Source of the DNA: Hyphomicrobiaceae bacterium
Lineage (GTDB): Bacteria; Pseudomonadota; Alphaproteobacteria; Rhizobiales; Hyphomicrobiaceae
DNA: 64,000 nucleotides
Direction of reading: 5' to 3'
Assembly: GCA_008933705.1 (NCBI GenBank)
Contig: WBUN01000016.1
Location: 1-64,000 of the forward strand
Shown here in pieces: positions 52,556-64,000 of the stretch. The translations under genes and the position numbers were made by a program. The first letter of the stretch is position 1. Every line of letters begins with the position of its first letter. Below the pieces are notes generated by a model. The model ran no database searches, was not told the origin of the DNA, and saw nothing but the letters and a program-made list of their open reading frames with translations.

Positions 52556-52981
52556 TCAGGCGCTCGCCTGCTGCTCCTTCATGGCCTCGCTGCGCTCGCG
52601 ATCCTCCTTGCCCTTCACCGTCTCGTCGCGATCGACGAGTTCGATGACGGCAACCGGAGCCGAGTCTCCGTAGCGATAGCCGGCCTTGAGCACGCGGGTG
52701 TAGCCGCCGGCGCGGTCCTTGTAGCGCGGCCCCAGCGTGTCGAAGAGCTTCTTGACCATGCCCTCGTCTCGCAGGCGCGCAGCAGCGAGACGGCGCGAAT
52801 TCAAATCGCCGCGCTTGGCCAGCGTGATGTACTTGTCCATCACACGGCTCAGGTCCTTGGCCTTTGGCAGCGTGGTGACGATCTGCTCGTGCTTGATGAG
52901 GGCCGCTGCCATGTTGGAGAACATGGCCTGACGGTGGCTGCTCTGACGGCCGAAGCGCCGCCCCAATTTCTTATGTCGCAT
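52556..52981 (-). CDS. rplQ: 50S ribosomal protein L17
   Basis: A 141-residue L17: [40 protein letters not shown] and the C-terminal [20 protein letters not shown], followed by IELVDRD. The last about 25 residues are a charged extension typical of alphaproteobacteria. Last gene of the rpsM-rpsK-rpoA-rplQ operon, 115 bases after rpoA. Confidence 0.98.
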   Translation of the reverse strand: MRHKKLGRRFGRQSSHRQAMFSNMAAALIKHEQIVTTLPKAKDLSRVMDKYITLAKRGDLNSRRLAAARLRDEGMVKKLFDTLGPRYKDRAGGYTRVLKAGYRYGDSAPVAVIELVDRDETVKGKEDRERSEAMKEQQASA

Positions 52982-53055
52982 GTCAGTTCCCTTAGGTTGT
53001 TTGGCGGGGAGGTTCTATGGCCTCACCTCGCATTGGAAAGGGCAATTGGGAAAGC

Positions 53056-53082
53056 GGGAGCAGGGAGGGAGTAGCTGCTCCC
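53056..53082 (-). other. 8-bp hairpin and tandem repeat in the rpoA-rplQ spacer
   Basis: GGGAGCAG, 11-base loop, CTGCTCCC, followed on the plus strand by two tandem ATTCCCT units (53084-53097 region). The spacer is a purine/pyrimidine-biased stretch unlike its surroundings. It may be an attenuator, a processing site or a repeat insertion. Confidence 0.45.
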
Positions 53083-53096
53083 CATTCCCTATTCCC

Positions 53097-54122
53097 TCAA
53101 TACTGGTCCTCGAAGCGCTTGGCCAGATCCTCGATGTTGTCCGGCGGCCAGTTCGGCACCTCCATGCCCAGATGCAGGCCCATGCTCGCCAGCACTTCCT
53201 TGATCTCGTTGAGCGACTTGCGGCCGAAGTTCGGCGTGCGCAGCATCTCGGCTTCCGTCTTCTGGATCAGGTCGCCGATGTAGACGATGTTGTCGTTCTT
53301 CAAGCAGTTGGCCGAGCGCACGGAGAGCTCGAGCTCATCCACCTTCTTGAGCAGCGCCGCGTTGAAGGCGAGCTCGGGATGCTTGGCCTCCTCGGCCGGC
53401 TTCTTCGGCTCCTCGAAGTTGATGAAGACGGCGAGCTGATCCTGCAGGATGCGCGCAGCAAGAGCGACGGCGTCCTCGGCCGTGACAGACCCGTCGGTCT
53501 CGACCGTCATGGTGAGCTTGTCGTAGTCGAGGATCTGGCCCTCGCGGGTATTTTCGACCTTGTAGGAGACCTTCTTCACCGGGCTGTACAGGCTGTCGAC
53601 CGGGATCAGCCCGATCGGCGCATCGTCGGGCCGGTTGCGCTCGGCCGGCACATAGCCCTTGCCCATCGCCGCCGTGAACTCCATGCGGATGGAGGCGCCC
53701 TGGTCGAGCGTGCAGATGACGTGGTCCGGGTTCAGCACCTCGACCTCCGAGCTTGCCTCGATGTCGGACGCCTTGACGGGGCCGGGGCCTTCCTTCTTCA
53801 GCACCATGCGCTTGACGCCGTCGGAATGCAGGCGCAGGGCGATCTCCTTGATGTTGAGGATGATGTTGGTCACATCCTCGCGCACACCGGGAATCGACGA
53901 AAACTCGTGCAGCACGCCGTCGATGTGCACGGTCGTGATGGCAGAGCCTTGGAGCGAGGAGAGCAGCACGCGCCGGAGCGCATTGCCGAGCGTCATGCCG
54001 AATCCGCGCTCCAGCGGCTCGGCGACGATGGTCGCGACCTTGTTCTTCTGGCGGCCGGGGACGATGTCGAGCTTGGTCGGCTTGATCAGGTCCTGCCAGT
54101 TCTTCTGCAATACGTTTGCCAC
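53097..54122 (-). CDS. rpoA: RNA polymerase alpha subunit
   Basis: A 341-residue subunit. N-terminal domain: [61 protein letters not shown]-terminal domain binding UP elements and activators: [40 protein letters not shown]. Start placed at a GTG at 54122 to give the usual family N-terminus; the frame opens to 54161. Confidence 0.97.
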   Translation of the reverse strand: MANVLQKNWQDLIKPTKLDIVPGRQKNKVATIVAEPLERGFGMTLGNALRRVLLSSLQGSAITTVHIDGVLHEFSSIPGVREDVTNIILNIKEIALRLHSDGVKRMVLKKEGPGPVKASDIEASSEVEVLNPDHVICTLDQGASIRMEFTAAMGKGYVPAERNRPDDAPIGLIPVDSLYSPVKKVSYKVENTREGQILDYDKLTMTVETDGSVTAEDAVALAARILQDQLAVFINFEEPKKPAEEAKHPELAFNAALLKKVDELELSVRSANCLKNDNIVYIGDLIQKTEAEMLRTPNFGRKSLNEIKEVLASMGLHLGMEVPNWPPDNIEDLAKRFEDQY

Positions 54123-54222
54123 GGGGGTTGGCCTCACGCTCTGGGATGATCGGGGCGGCAATCCTGCGGGCGGCTGCCGGCCCCAGTTGAAGTCGAATAA
54201 GCCGGCTCGGCCGGCATCTGCA

Positions 54223-54627
54223 TCAAACGCGGCGGCGCTTGCGAGGGCGACAACCGTTGTGCGGGATGGCGGTCACGTCACGGATGGAGGTGATCTGGAA
54301 GCCGACCGCCTGCAGCGCGCGAAGCGCCGACTCGCGGCCGGAACCCGGCCCCATCACCTCGACCTCGAGGATCTTCATGCCGTGCTCCATCGCCTTCTTG
54401 CCGGCATCCTCGGCCGCCACCTGCGCGGCATAGGGCGTCGACTTGCGCGAGCCCTTGAAGCCCATGGTGCCGGCCGACGACCAGGCGATGGTATTGCCCT
54501 GTGCATCGGTGATCGTGATCATCGTGTTGTTGAAGGTGGCGCTGACGTGGGCAACGCCCGAGGTGATGTTCTTGCGCTCGCGCCGACGCGTCTTGGCGCG
54601 CGTTGTCTGCTGCTGCTCTTTGGCCAT
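54223..54627 (-). CDS. rpsK: 30S ribosomal protein S11
   Basis: A 134-residue S11: [53 protein letters not shown] and the ending [16 protein letters not shown] are all canonical. Second gene of the operon; rpoA follows directly, with no rpsD between them. Confidence 0.98.
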   Translation of the reverse strand: MAKEQQQTTRAKTRRRERKNITSGVAHVSATFNNTMITITDAQGNTIAWSSAGTMGFKGSRKSTPYAAQVAAEDAGKKAMEHGMKILEVEVMGPGSGRESALRALQAVGFQITSIRDVTAIPHNGCRPRKRRRV

Positions 54628-54711
54628 TTCCGTGCGACTCCCGAACGGGGTGAATGTGAGATACGCCAGCGCTGCCGGACCACGCCGACACCCGCCGCAA
54701 TGCGGTTGGCG

Positions 54712-55083
54712 TTACGCCTTCTTCTTTCCGGCAATCGGCCGTGCCGGACCTTTGCGGGTGCGCGCATTGGTGTGCGTGCGCTGCCCCCTCACCGGCAGCC
54801 CGCGGCGATGGCGCAGACCGCGGTAGCAGCCCAGATCCATCAGACGTTTGACGTTCATCGCAACCTCGCGGCGAAGGTCACCCTCCACCACGTAGTCGCG
54901 GTCGATCGTCTCGCGGATCTGCAGCACCTCGGCGTCGGTGAGCTGATTCACGCGGCGCTGCTCGGGGATCCCGACCTTGCTGCAGATTTCCTTGGCGAAC
55001 TTCGGCCCGATGCCGTGGATATACTGGAGGGCAATGATGACGCGTTTCTGCGTCGGAATGTTAACGCCTGCAATACGAGCCAC
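54712..55083 (-). CDS. rpsM: 30S ribosomal protein S13
   Basis: A 123-residue S13: [58 protein letters not shown] and [12 protein letters not shown]. The start is a GTG at 55083 with GGGAG about 6 bases upstream. First gene of its operon here; the usual upstream adk and secY are absent and alaS takes their place. Confidence 0.98.
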   Translation of the reverse strand: MARIAGVNIPTQKRVIIALQYIHGIGPKFAKEICSKVGIPEQRRVNQLTDAEVLQIRETIDRDYVVEGDLRREVAMNVKRLMDLGCYRGLRHRRGLPVRGQRTHTNARTRKGPARPIAGKKKA

Positions 55084-55230
55084 GTCTGTCTCCCAACACG
55101 GCGCCGTCCCGCTGACCAGGATCGCCGCCGCTTCGATCCCGGACGAAAACCTCAAAAACGCGCGCGGACCGGCCCCCGGCGTTGGCGCGCCAGACCCGAT
55201 CGCTGTGCTTCACGTCGCGAAAGTTGGCGA

Positions 55231-55259
55231 CTATTAGCCGAGGTGAATCGGGCCGTCAA
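55231..55259 (-). promoter_or_regulatory. sigma-70-type promoter of the rpsM operon
   Basis: On the minus strand TTGACG (55259-55254), a 17-base spacer, then TAATAG (55236-55231). Both boxes are near consensus and the spacing is ideal. It lies about 150 bases upstream of the rpsM start, leaving a long leader that could hold translational control. Confidence 0.75.
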
Positions 55260-55316
55260 CCAGTGCAGGGACAATTGGTCGCGGCATTTCGGCCGCTCAA
55301 CCCGAACGGTGTTCAC

Positions 55317-58043
<2,727 letters not shown>

Positions 58044-58139
58044 GGCGTGCTCGCGTGGCTCCCCGCACGGGCCCAAAAAAACCGCTGCGTTTGCGGGGGT
58101 TCTGGCCTCGCCAGACTTCTAGCGACGCGGACGCCAGTT

Positions 58140-58261
58140 GTCATCCCAGCGCTTGTCGCCGGGATCCAGCCCGCCACAGATCCCGTGCGGCCATGACGTT
58201 GCACGACGCGAACGCTGCAGCTTGCGGGCTGCTGGATCCCGGGCACAAGGCCCGGGATGGC
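58140..58261. repeat. dispersed palindromic intergenic element
   Basis: Inverted arms of about 31 bases: 58140-58170 (begins GTCATCCCAGCGCTTG, ends GGGATCCAGC) and 58231-58261 (begins GCTGGATCCCGGGCAC, ends CCCGGGATGGC), with about 60 bases between. Arms with this GGATCCAGC / CCCGGGATGAC pattern are common in intergenic repeats of alphaproteobacteria. It fills the alaS-recA spacer and may fold in RNA as a terminator. Confidence 0.75.
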
Positions 58262-58263
58262 AC

Positions 58264-59418
<1,155 letters not shown>

Positions 59419-59481
59419 CGGGAATCCCTTATTTCATGAGTTGCAGATAGAGGCAAAACGCGACTCGCCGTTGCACACAAC

Positions 59482-59496
59482 GTACACGTTTTGTTC
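59482..59496. promoter_or_regulatory. LexA (SOS) box upstream of recA
   Basis: GTAC-N7-GTTC on the plus strand, one base away from the alphaproteobacterial LexA direct-repeat site GTTC-N7-GTTC. Its place 64-78 bases before the recA start fits the SOS-regulated recA promoter. Confidence 0.65.
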
Positions 59497-59580
59497 TCAT
59501 TGCGCAACGCGCGCGTCCGCGGCCGGAACACCCTGTCCTGAACCGGCGGCGCACTGTCGGCCAGGGCGGCTGGACAGCGC

Positions 59581-62097
59581 TTACCGCCCCAGCTGCTCCT
59601 TCACCTTGGCGGCGAGCTGCGGCAGCGTGAACGGCTTGGGCAGGAACGCGTAGTCCTCGTCGTCATCAAGCGTCTTCTTGAAGGCGTCGTCAGGATAGCC
59701 CGAGACGAAGATGATCTTGAGGCCCGGGTTGGTCTTGCGCAGCTCCTTCAGCAGCGAAGGCCCGTCCATCTCCGGCATCACCACGTCGCTGACGACGATG
59801 TCGACGCGGCCCTTCTCGCGCTCCATCACCTCGAGCGCCTCCACGCCGGTGCCCGCCTCCAGCACCTCGTAGCCCTGGCGCGAAAGGGCACGGGCCGCAA
59901 AGTTGCGCACCGCGTCCTCGTCCTCCACCAGCAGCACGCGTCCCGTGCCGGTGAGATCGCGCGCGACCTCCTTCTTCTTCTCCGGCCGCTCGCGGGCGAT
60001 CTCGTCCTCGTTCTCGATGATGTGGCGGGGCAGGTAGACGCGGAAGGTTGTTCCCTTGCCGGGCTCGCTCTCGGCGAAGATGTAGCCGCCCGTCTGCTTG
60101 ACGATGCCGTAGACCGTGGAGAGGCCGAGACCTGTGCCCTTGCCGACATCCTTGGTTGTGAAGAACGGCTCGAAGATCTTGCTCATCACCTCGGGCGGCA
60201 TGCCGCAGCCGGTGTCCTCCACCTCGATCAGGACGTATTCGCCGGCCGCGACCCCGGCCTTGCTGACCTTGAGGCTCTCGCGCTCGCTGATGTTGCGCGT
60301 GCGGATGGTGAGGCAGCCGCCGTTGGGCATGGCGTCGCGCGCGTTGACGGCAAGGTTGATGATCACCTGCACAAACTGCGTCTTGTCCGCCTTCACGTAC
60401 CACAGGTCGCGCCCGGACAGGATCTTCAGGTCGATCTTCTCGCCGAGCGCGCGGTTGAGCAGGGCGGCGAGGTCGGTCAGCACCTCGCCGAGTTCGAGCA
60501 CCTCTGCCTGCAAGGTCTGCCGGCGCGAGAAGGCGAGGAGCTGATGCACCAGCCCGGCGGCGCGATGCGCGCTCTGCTTGATGTTCATGATGTCGCGATA
60601 GGCGGCGTCCGTCGGCCGGTGCTTCAGCAGCAGCAGATCGGAGAAGCCGATGATGGCGGTCAACACGTTGTTGAAGTCGTGCGCGACGCCCCCGGCAAGC
60701 TGGCCGATGGCCTCCATCTTGTGGCTCTGTGCGAACTTCAGCTCGAGCGCCTTCTGCTCGGTGGCATCGATCGCATAGAGGATGGCGCCCTCGCGCCCGC
60801 GCGCACCCGCCCCGAGGGGACTCACGTAGATCCGGCGCGCCAATTCGCCCTGCGGCCCGAAGGAGATCTCGATCGGCGCGGCCCCGGTGCGGCCCGAAAC
60901 GGCGCGCTGCAGGGCTTTCGCAAGCTCCCTGCCCGTTGCCTCGTCGCCGGCGGGCGCAAGGTCTGTGATGGACGCCGGCGGCCGGATGCCGTCGAACATG
61001 CGCATGAAGGCGGCGTTGCTGCCGATGATGCGGCCCTCGGCATCGGCGGTGGCGATGCCGAACGGCGCCGACTGAAGGACGCGCGAGAAACGCACGTCGG
61101 CTTCGGCACGCCCGGTCTCGCGGCTCGCCTCGGCGCTGCGATCGAGAACCAGGATCGAGATGGCGCCGCCGCGCCCGTTGCCGCGGCAAATGAGCTGGGC
61201 CGGGAAGGCGCGGCCGTCCTCGCGCAGCAGGTCGAGGTCGAACCGTGTTGCGCGCCCGACGCCACCACGCCCGGCGGCCCGTATCAGGGCTGCGCCGTCG
61301 GCGGACACGATGTCGAGCAGCGTCAGCGCGCGTCCGGACTCGGGCCGCAAGCCAAGCCACTGGCTCAACGTCGCATTGAGATGGGCAATGCGTCCGTCCG
61401 CCGTGACGGCGAGCAGCCCCTGGGGGAGACTGTCATAGAAGGCCAGCGTCGCCTCGAGCCCGCCAACGGTCTCCAGCTCGCGCGTGCGCTCGCGCGTCAC
61501 GTCGGCGACCTGCCAGAGCGTGAGCCGTCCGTCGGGCGTGTTGCCGGTCTGCGCCGCATAGGGCCGCACCGAGACGTGCAGCCAGCGCCCGCCACGCAAC
61601 GTGCCGGAGCGAACGTAGAACTCCTCGTCGCGAGGTTCGAAACGCTCGGCGGCGCGGTTGAGGCGGAAGAACGCCTGCGCCGACTCGGGCGCGCCTGCAA
61701 ACAGCTCCTCCAGCGTGGCATGCCGGCCCGACCGGCGGCCGGTCAGGCGCTGCAGGGCCCGGTTGCGGTAGAGCACGCTGCCCTTCGCGTCGACGATCAG
61801 CAGGCCGGTGTCGAGCCCATCGGCGACGGCCTTGACCATGTCGGCCTCGGCGGCGCGCTCGCTCAGGCGCACGAAGCCCGTCAGCAATCCGAAGATCAGG
61901 AACACGCCCGCCACGGCGAGCAGTGCCAGCAGGCCGAGCACCACCGGCTCTGCCGCACCGCTGGCGACGAGCGCCATGGCGCCCAGTGCCCCGGCGCTGA
62001 CAAGCCCGAGCATCAGGAGCAGCCCGCCTGCGCCGTGCGCCCGCATGCGGGGCTCCGCGGCTGCAGCCACGTCCGGGCTTGCCTCGATTTCTGCCAT
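59581..62097 (-). CDS. cckA: hybrid cell-cycle histidine kinase CckA
   Basis: An 838-residue kinase. Two N-terminal membrane helices ([40 protein letters not shown]), three PAS-like regions (about 90-440), HisKA H-box [20 protein letters not shown], HATPase ([39 protein letters not shown]) and a C-terminal receiver ([20 protein letters not shown]; phosphoacceptor Asp in [13 protein letters not shown]). CckA drives the ChpT-CtrA relay. Start at 62097 chosen because the first helix follows soon after; the frame extends to 62235. Next to recA, as in many Hyphomicrobiales. Confidence 0.95.
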   Translation of the reverse strand: MAEIEASPDVAAAAEPRMRAHGAGGLLLMLGLVSAGALGAMALVASGAAEPVVLGLLALLAVAGVFLIFGLLTGFVRLSERAAEADMVKAVADGLDTGLLIVDAKGSVLYRNRALQRLTGRRSGRHATLEELFAGAPESAQAFFRLNRAAERFEPRDEEFYVRSGTLRGGRWLHVSVRPYAAQTGNTPDGRLTLWQVADVTRERTRELETVGGLEATLAFYDSLPQGLLAVTADGRIAHLNATLSQWLGLRPESGRALTLLDIVSADGAALIRAAGRGGVGRATRFDLDLLREDGRAFPAQLICRGNGRGGAISILVLDRSAEASRETGRAEADVRFSRVLQSAPFGIATADAEGRIIGSNAAFMRMFDGIRPPASITDLAPAGDEATGRELAKALQRAVSGRTGAAPIEISFGPQGELARRIYVSPLGAGARGREGAILYAIDATEQKALELKFAQSHKMEAIGQLAGGVAHDFNNVLTAIIGFSDLLLLKHRPTDAAYRDIMNIKQSAHRAAGLVHQLLAFSRRQTLQAEVLELGEVLTDLAALLNRALGEKIDLKILSGRDLWYVKADKTQFVQVIINLAVNARDAMPNGGCLTIRTRNISERESLKVSKAGVAAGEYVLIEVEDTGCGMPPEVMSKIFEPFFTTKDVGKGTGLGLSTVYGIVKQTGGYIFAESEPGKGTTFRVYLPRHIIENEDEIARERPEKKKEVARDLTGTGRVLLVEDEDAVRNFAARALSRQGYEVLEAGTGVEALEVMEREKGRVDIVVSDVVMPEMDGPSLLKELRKTNPGLKIIFVSGYPDDAFKKTLDDDEDYAFLPKPFTLPQLAAKVKEQLGR

Positions 62098-62526
62098 GCG
62101 GCGCAGTCTTAGCTGATTCTGCGTGAGCGAGGCCTGCAGCGCCTTGAGGCTCTGGCTGCAGGAAGCCCTTATTGTTTGAAGACTTTGGGCAAAGGGCAGG
62201 CGCAACGCCTGAATAGGGCCGGCATCTGGACGCATGTACTAACCAGGGATTTGTAGCCACCACATGAGTGCGCTCGGGGACTGGGATCGACGGCCCGGCG
62301 CGCTTCAAGAAAGCAATCATTCAGGTTAAGATGCCGTGAAGATGCACGCTGGAGGGGAACGCCGCGCATTTGTGGGCGGTGGGTATTGATTGGACGCGCA
62401 CGCGCGGCAGATGGCCGCCATTTCTGCGACAGGCTCCGCGCAGCCGGCGGAAGTGTCCATGGCGTGCTTGGCGCACGGGCAAAATGGGCGCAGTCTCGGC
62501 CCGGCGAATCGATGGGAATGTGAGAG
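62098..62526. other. divergent intergenic region, cckA / fliO-like
   Basis: About 430 bases with no supported independent gene (the first 138 may be an N-terminal extension of CckA). It should hold both promoters; I found no clear CtrA (TTAA-N7-TTAA) site. Confidence 0.35.
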
Positions 62527-62895
62527 ATGACCTTCCTGTTTTGGCTTTTCATGCTGCTTCTGGTTGCCGCCGCCGTGGTCGGCGGGCTGTGGGGCTATCG
62601 CGTTTACATGACCGGCGACACCAGCGTGCCGTGGGGCGGATGGTTCGCCGCGCGCCCCGAGCCGCGCCTCAGCGTGAGCGAGCAGGCCTCCGTTGACAGC
62701 CGCCGCAAGCTGGTGCTGGTCCGCCGCGACGATGTGGAGCACCTCATCATGACCGGCGGGCCGGTGGATGTGGTGATCGAGACCAACATTGCCGCGCCAA
62801 GGGCCGCGCTGCCGGCAGCCGCGGAACCCATCGAGCCGGCGGCGCCCGTGTTCACCCGCCAGCCGCGCAGCTTCGGACAAGCCGTCAACGAATGA
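62527..62895 (+). CDS. fliO: FliO-family membrane protein
   Basis: A 122-residue protein: one N-terminal membrane helix (FLFWLFMLLLVAAAVVGGLW), then the FliO-like beta segment RLSVSEQASVDSRRKLVLVR, RDDVEHLIMTGGPVDVVIET and a Pro/Ala-rich tail. FliO helps assemble the flagellar export gate, but no other flagellar gene is present, and in Hyphomicrobiales this copy beside cckA may serve another role. GAGAG lies just before the ATG. Its stop overlaps the next start as ATGA. Confidence 0.75.
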   Translation: MTFLFWLFMLLLVAAAVVGGLWGYRVYMTGDTSVPWGGWFAARPEPRLSVSEQASVDSRRKLVLVRRDDVEHLIMTGGPVDVVIETNIAAPRAALPAAAEPIEPAAPVFTRQPRSFGQAVNE

Positions 62896-64000
62896 GCCGG
62901 CCTCTCAGCCGACAGCCCGGCCGGCGCCTGCTGCTTGCTGGATTTCTGCTTGCGGCCTCAATTTGCGGTCCGCAAGCCGCCCTGGCGCAGACCGTGGTCC
63001 CGGCGCCGGCGCAGACGACGCCTCCTGCCGAAACCGCCCCGCAGCCGGCGCCGCCCCGTGCGCCCGAGTTGCCTTCAGACGTCACCACGCCGGTTGCGCG
63101 CCTGACGACGGCGATCGAATCAGCCGAGAAGGCCATCCAGCACCTGACCGATCTCGAGGAGGAGCTGAGCCGCCTCAGGGTGGACGTGGAGGAGATCCTC
63201 ACCGGCTCCACCCAGACCGCCGAGCAGCTGCGCCCACGGCTCGAGGCCGTCAAGTCGCAGATCGAGAAGCTCGGCCCCCCGCCCGCGAAGGACGGCCCGC
63301 CCGAAGCCCCGGCGATTGCCGCTGAACGCGCGCGCCTGACCGCGATGGCCTCCCAACTCGACGGCGCCATCAAGGCGACCGAGCTGACCTGGGTGCGGGC
63401 GCGCCAGCTGATCGAGAAGATCACGGTGCTGCGGCACTCGCTTTTCACCAAGAGCCTGCTCGAGCGGTTGCCGAGCCCGCTGCTGCCGGGCCTCTGGCGC
63501 GACTTCACCAGCGAGACGCCGGCCGTGGGAAGCCGCCTCAGCTATCTGGCCCAGGACTGGTGGCAATGGGCGAACGCGAAGGCGATGGAGATCTCGCTCC
63601 TTCTCGCCGCCGCCGCGCTGCTGTACGTCATCCTGCGCTACGTCGTGCGGAGAGTGACCGATCGCCGGCACCGTCGCAGCGAGCCGCCGCTGCCCTCCTT
63701 CTTCGAGCGCGCGATCTCCGTCGCCTGGGTGGCGCCGCTGCGCGCGCTGCCGGCTGCGGCAGCCGGACTGCTGATCTACGGCGGGCTTGACGCGCTGGAC
63801 CTCCTTTACCCGCCCTGGGGTCGGGCGGCCGCGGCCATCCTGAAGGCGATCCTGGTCTTTGCGGGCGTCAGCGCGTTGATTGGATCCGTGCTCGCCCCGT
63901 CCGAGCCGCAGTGGCGGCTGGTCGCCCTTGCCGACCGCCCGGCCCGCCAGATCGGCCTGCTGCTGCAGGGCATCGCCGCCGTGTATGCCCTCGACGTGGC
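62892..64000 (+). CDS. large MscS-type mechanosensitive channel (5' part)
   Basis: At least 369 residues, running off the right edge. Signal peptide (GRRLLLAGFLLAASICGPQA, then ALAQ), a Pro-rich linker, a coiled-coil periplasmic domain of DUF3772 type (about 70-170; LTTAIESAEKAIQHLTDLEE, LRVDVEEIL, TELTWVRARQLIEKITVLR) and the first of several membrane helices (AMEISLLLAAAALLYVILRY). Family members continue into an MscS pore domain, not visible here. ATG overlaps the FliO-like stop (ATGA), so the genes are coupled. Confidence 0.85.
   Translation, partial: MSRPLSRQPGRRLLLAGFLLAASICGPQAALAQTVVPAPAQTTPPAETAPQPAPPRAPELPSDVTTPVARLTTAIESAEKAIQHLTDLEEELSRLRVDVEEILTGSTQTAEQLRPRLEAVKSQIEKLGPPPAKDGPPEAPAIAAERARLTAMASQLDGAIKATELTWVRARQLIEKITVLRHSLFTKSLLERLPSPLLPGLWRDFTSETPAVGSRLSYLAQDWWQWANAKAMEISLLLAAAALLYVILRYVVRRVTDRRHRRSEPPLPSFFERAISVAWVAPLRALPAAAAGLLIYGGLDALDLLYPPWGRAAAAILKAILVFAGVSALIGSVLAPSEPQWRLVALADRPARQIGLLLQGIAAVYALDV

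Noticed and set aside
60022-62112. 696-codon rightward frame opposite cckA
   Set aside because: Antisense shadow of cckA.
62098-62526. CtrA binding site near cckA
   Set aside because: No TTAA-N7-TTAA pair found on either strand.

Overview
The window reads as chromosome of a GC-rich alphaproteobacterium, most likely Hyphomicrobiales (Rhizobiales). The signs are the alaS-recA-cckA-fliO-like block, an F1-ATPase ATP12 chaperone, an alphaproteobacterial rpsM-rpsK-rpoA-rplQ cluster with no rpsD, an alphaproteobacterial-type GTTC-N7-GTTC-like LexA box before recA, and split propionyl-CoA carboxylase genes. No rRNA is present, so genus and species cannot be given.

Layout. (1) 1-3.7 kb is the right end of an integrated element: a P4-type tyrosine integrase followed on the same strand by an unknown gene, an AlpA-like regulator, a 32-residue membrane ORF and an HTH protein, tightly overlapped. 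It is bounded on the right by a 45-bp copy of the 3' half of tRNA-Lys(CTT), which is the attachment site. (2) 3.7-8.7 kb is poorly conserved accessory DNA: secreted or membrane hypotheticals, an orphan Imm70-like immunity protein, gene relics, a dispersed repeat and a methyltransferase. (3) 8.7-20.5 kb holds an MFS transporter, a MASE1 histidine kinase with a FixJ-type regulator, a TerC protein, an alpha/beta hydrolase, a DUF169 protein, RmuC, an orphan MreB with an exported aldo/keto reductase, and an exported VOC protein. (4) 20.5-29.3 kb centres on a two-gene operon: an Sfp-type phosphopantetheinyl transferase and a 1404-residue single-module synthetase (adenylation, carrier, then three left-handed beta-helix domains separated by pairs of membrane helices). 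This is the architecture of epsilon-poly-L-lysine synthetase (Pls). An M23 peptidase homologue lies divergently upstream and two outer-membrane barrels lie downstream.

(5) 29.3-46.6 kb is mostly housekeeping and metabolism: cupin, tRNA-Leu(GAG), lipB, a 23-residue Lys/Ala peptide gene in front of a small acidic secreted protein, LysR, acylphosphatase, gamma-glutamyltransferase, pccA and pccB, ATP12 chaperone, HAD phosphatase, patatin-like protein, aldehyde dehydrogenase and a pseudouridine synthase. (6) 46.6-47.7 kb is a complete fluoride-response unit: fluoride riboswitch, intrinsic terminator, crcB and a DUF190 gene. (7) 47.7-64 kb holds an orphan Tae4-like peptidoglycan amidase, rarA, a Do-type protease, an exonuclease, rplQ-rpoA-rpsK-rpsM with its own promoter (detached from the spc operon), alaS, recA with a LexA-like box, cckA, a FliO-like gene and the start of a large MscS-type channel gene.

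The strongest candidate for an undescribed system is the Pls-like synthetase with its dedicated carrier-activating enzyme. My manual reading of its adenylation pocket (DAESVGTVVK) has an acidic residue where GrsA has Trp239, which would suit a basic amino acid. Product, substrate and export route are inference.
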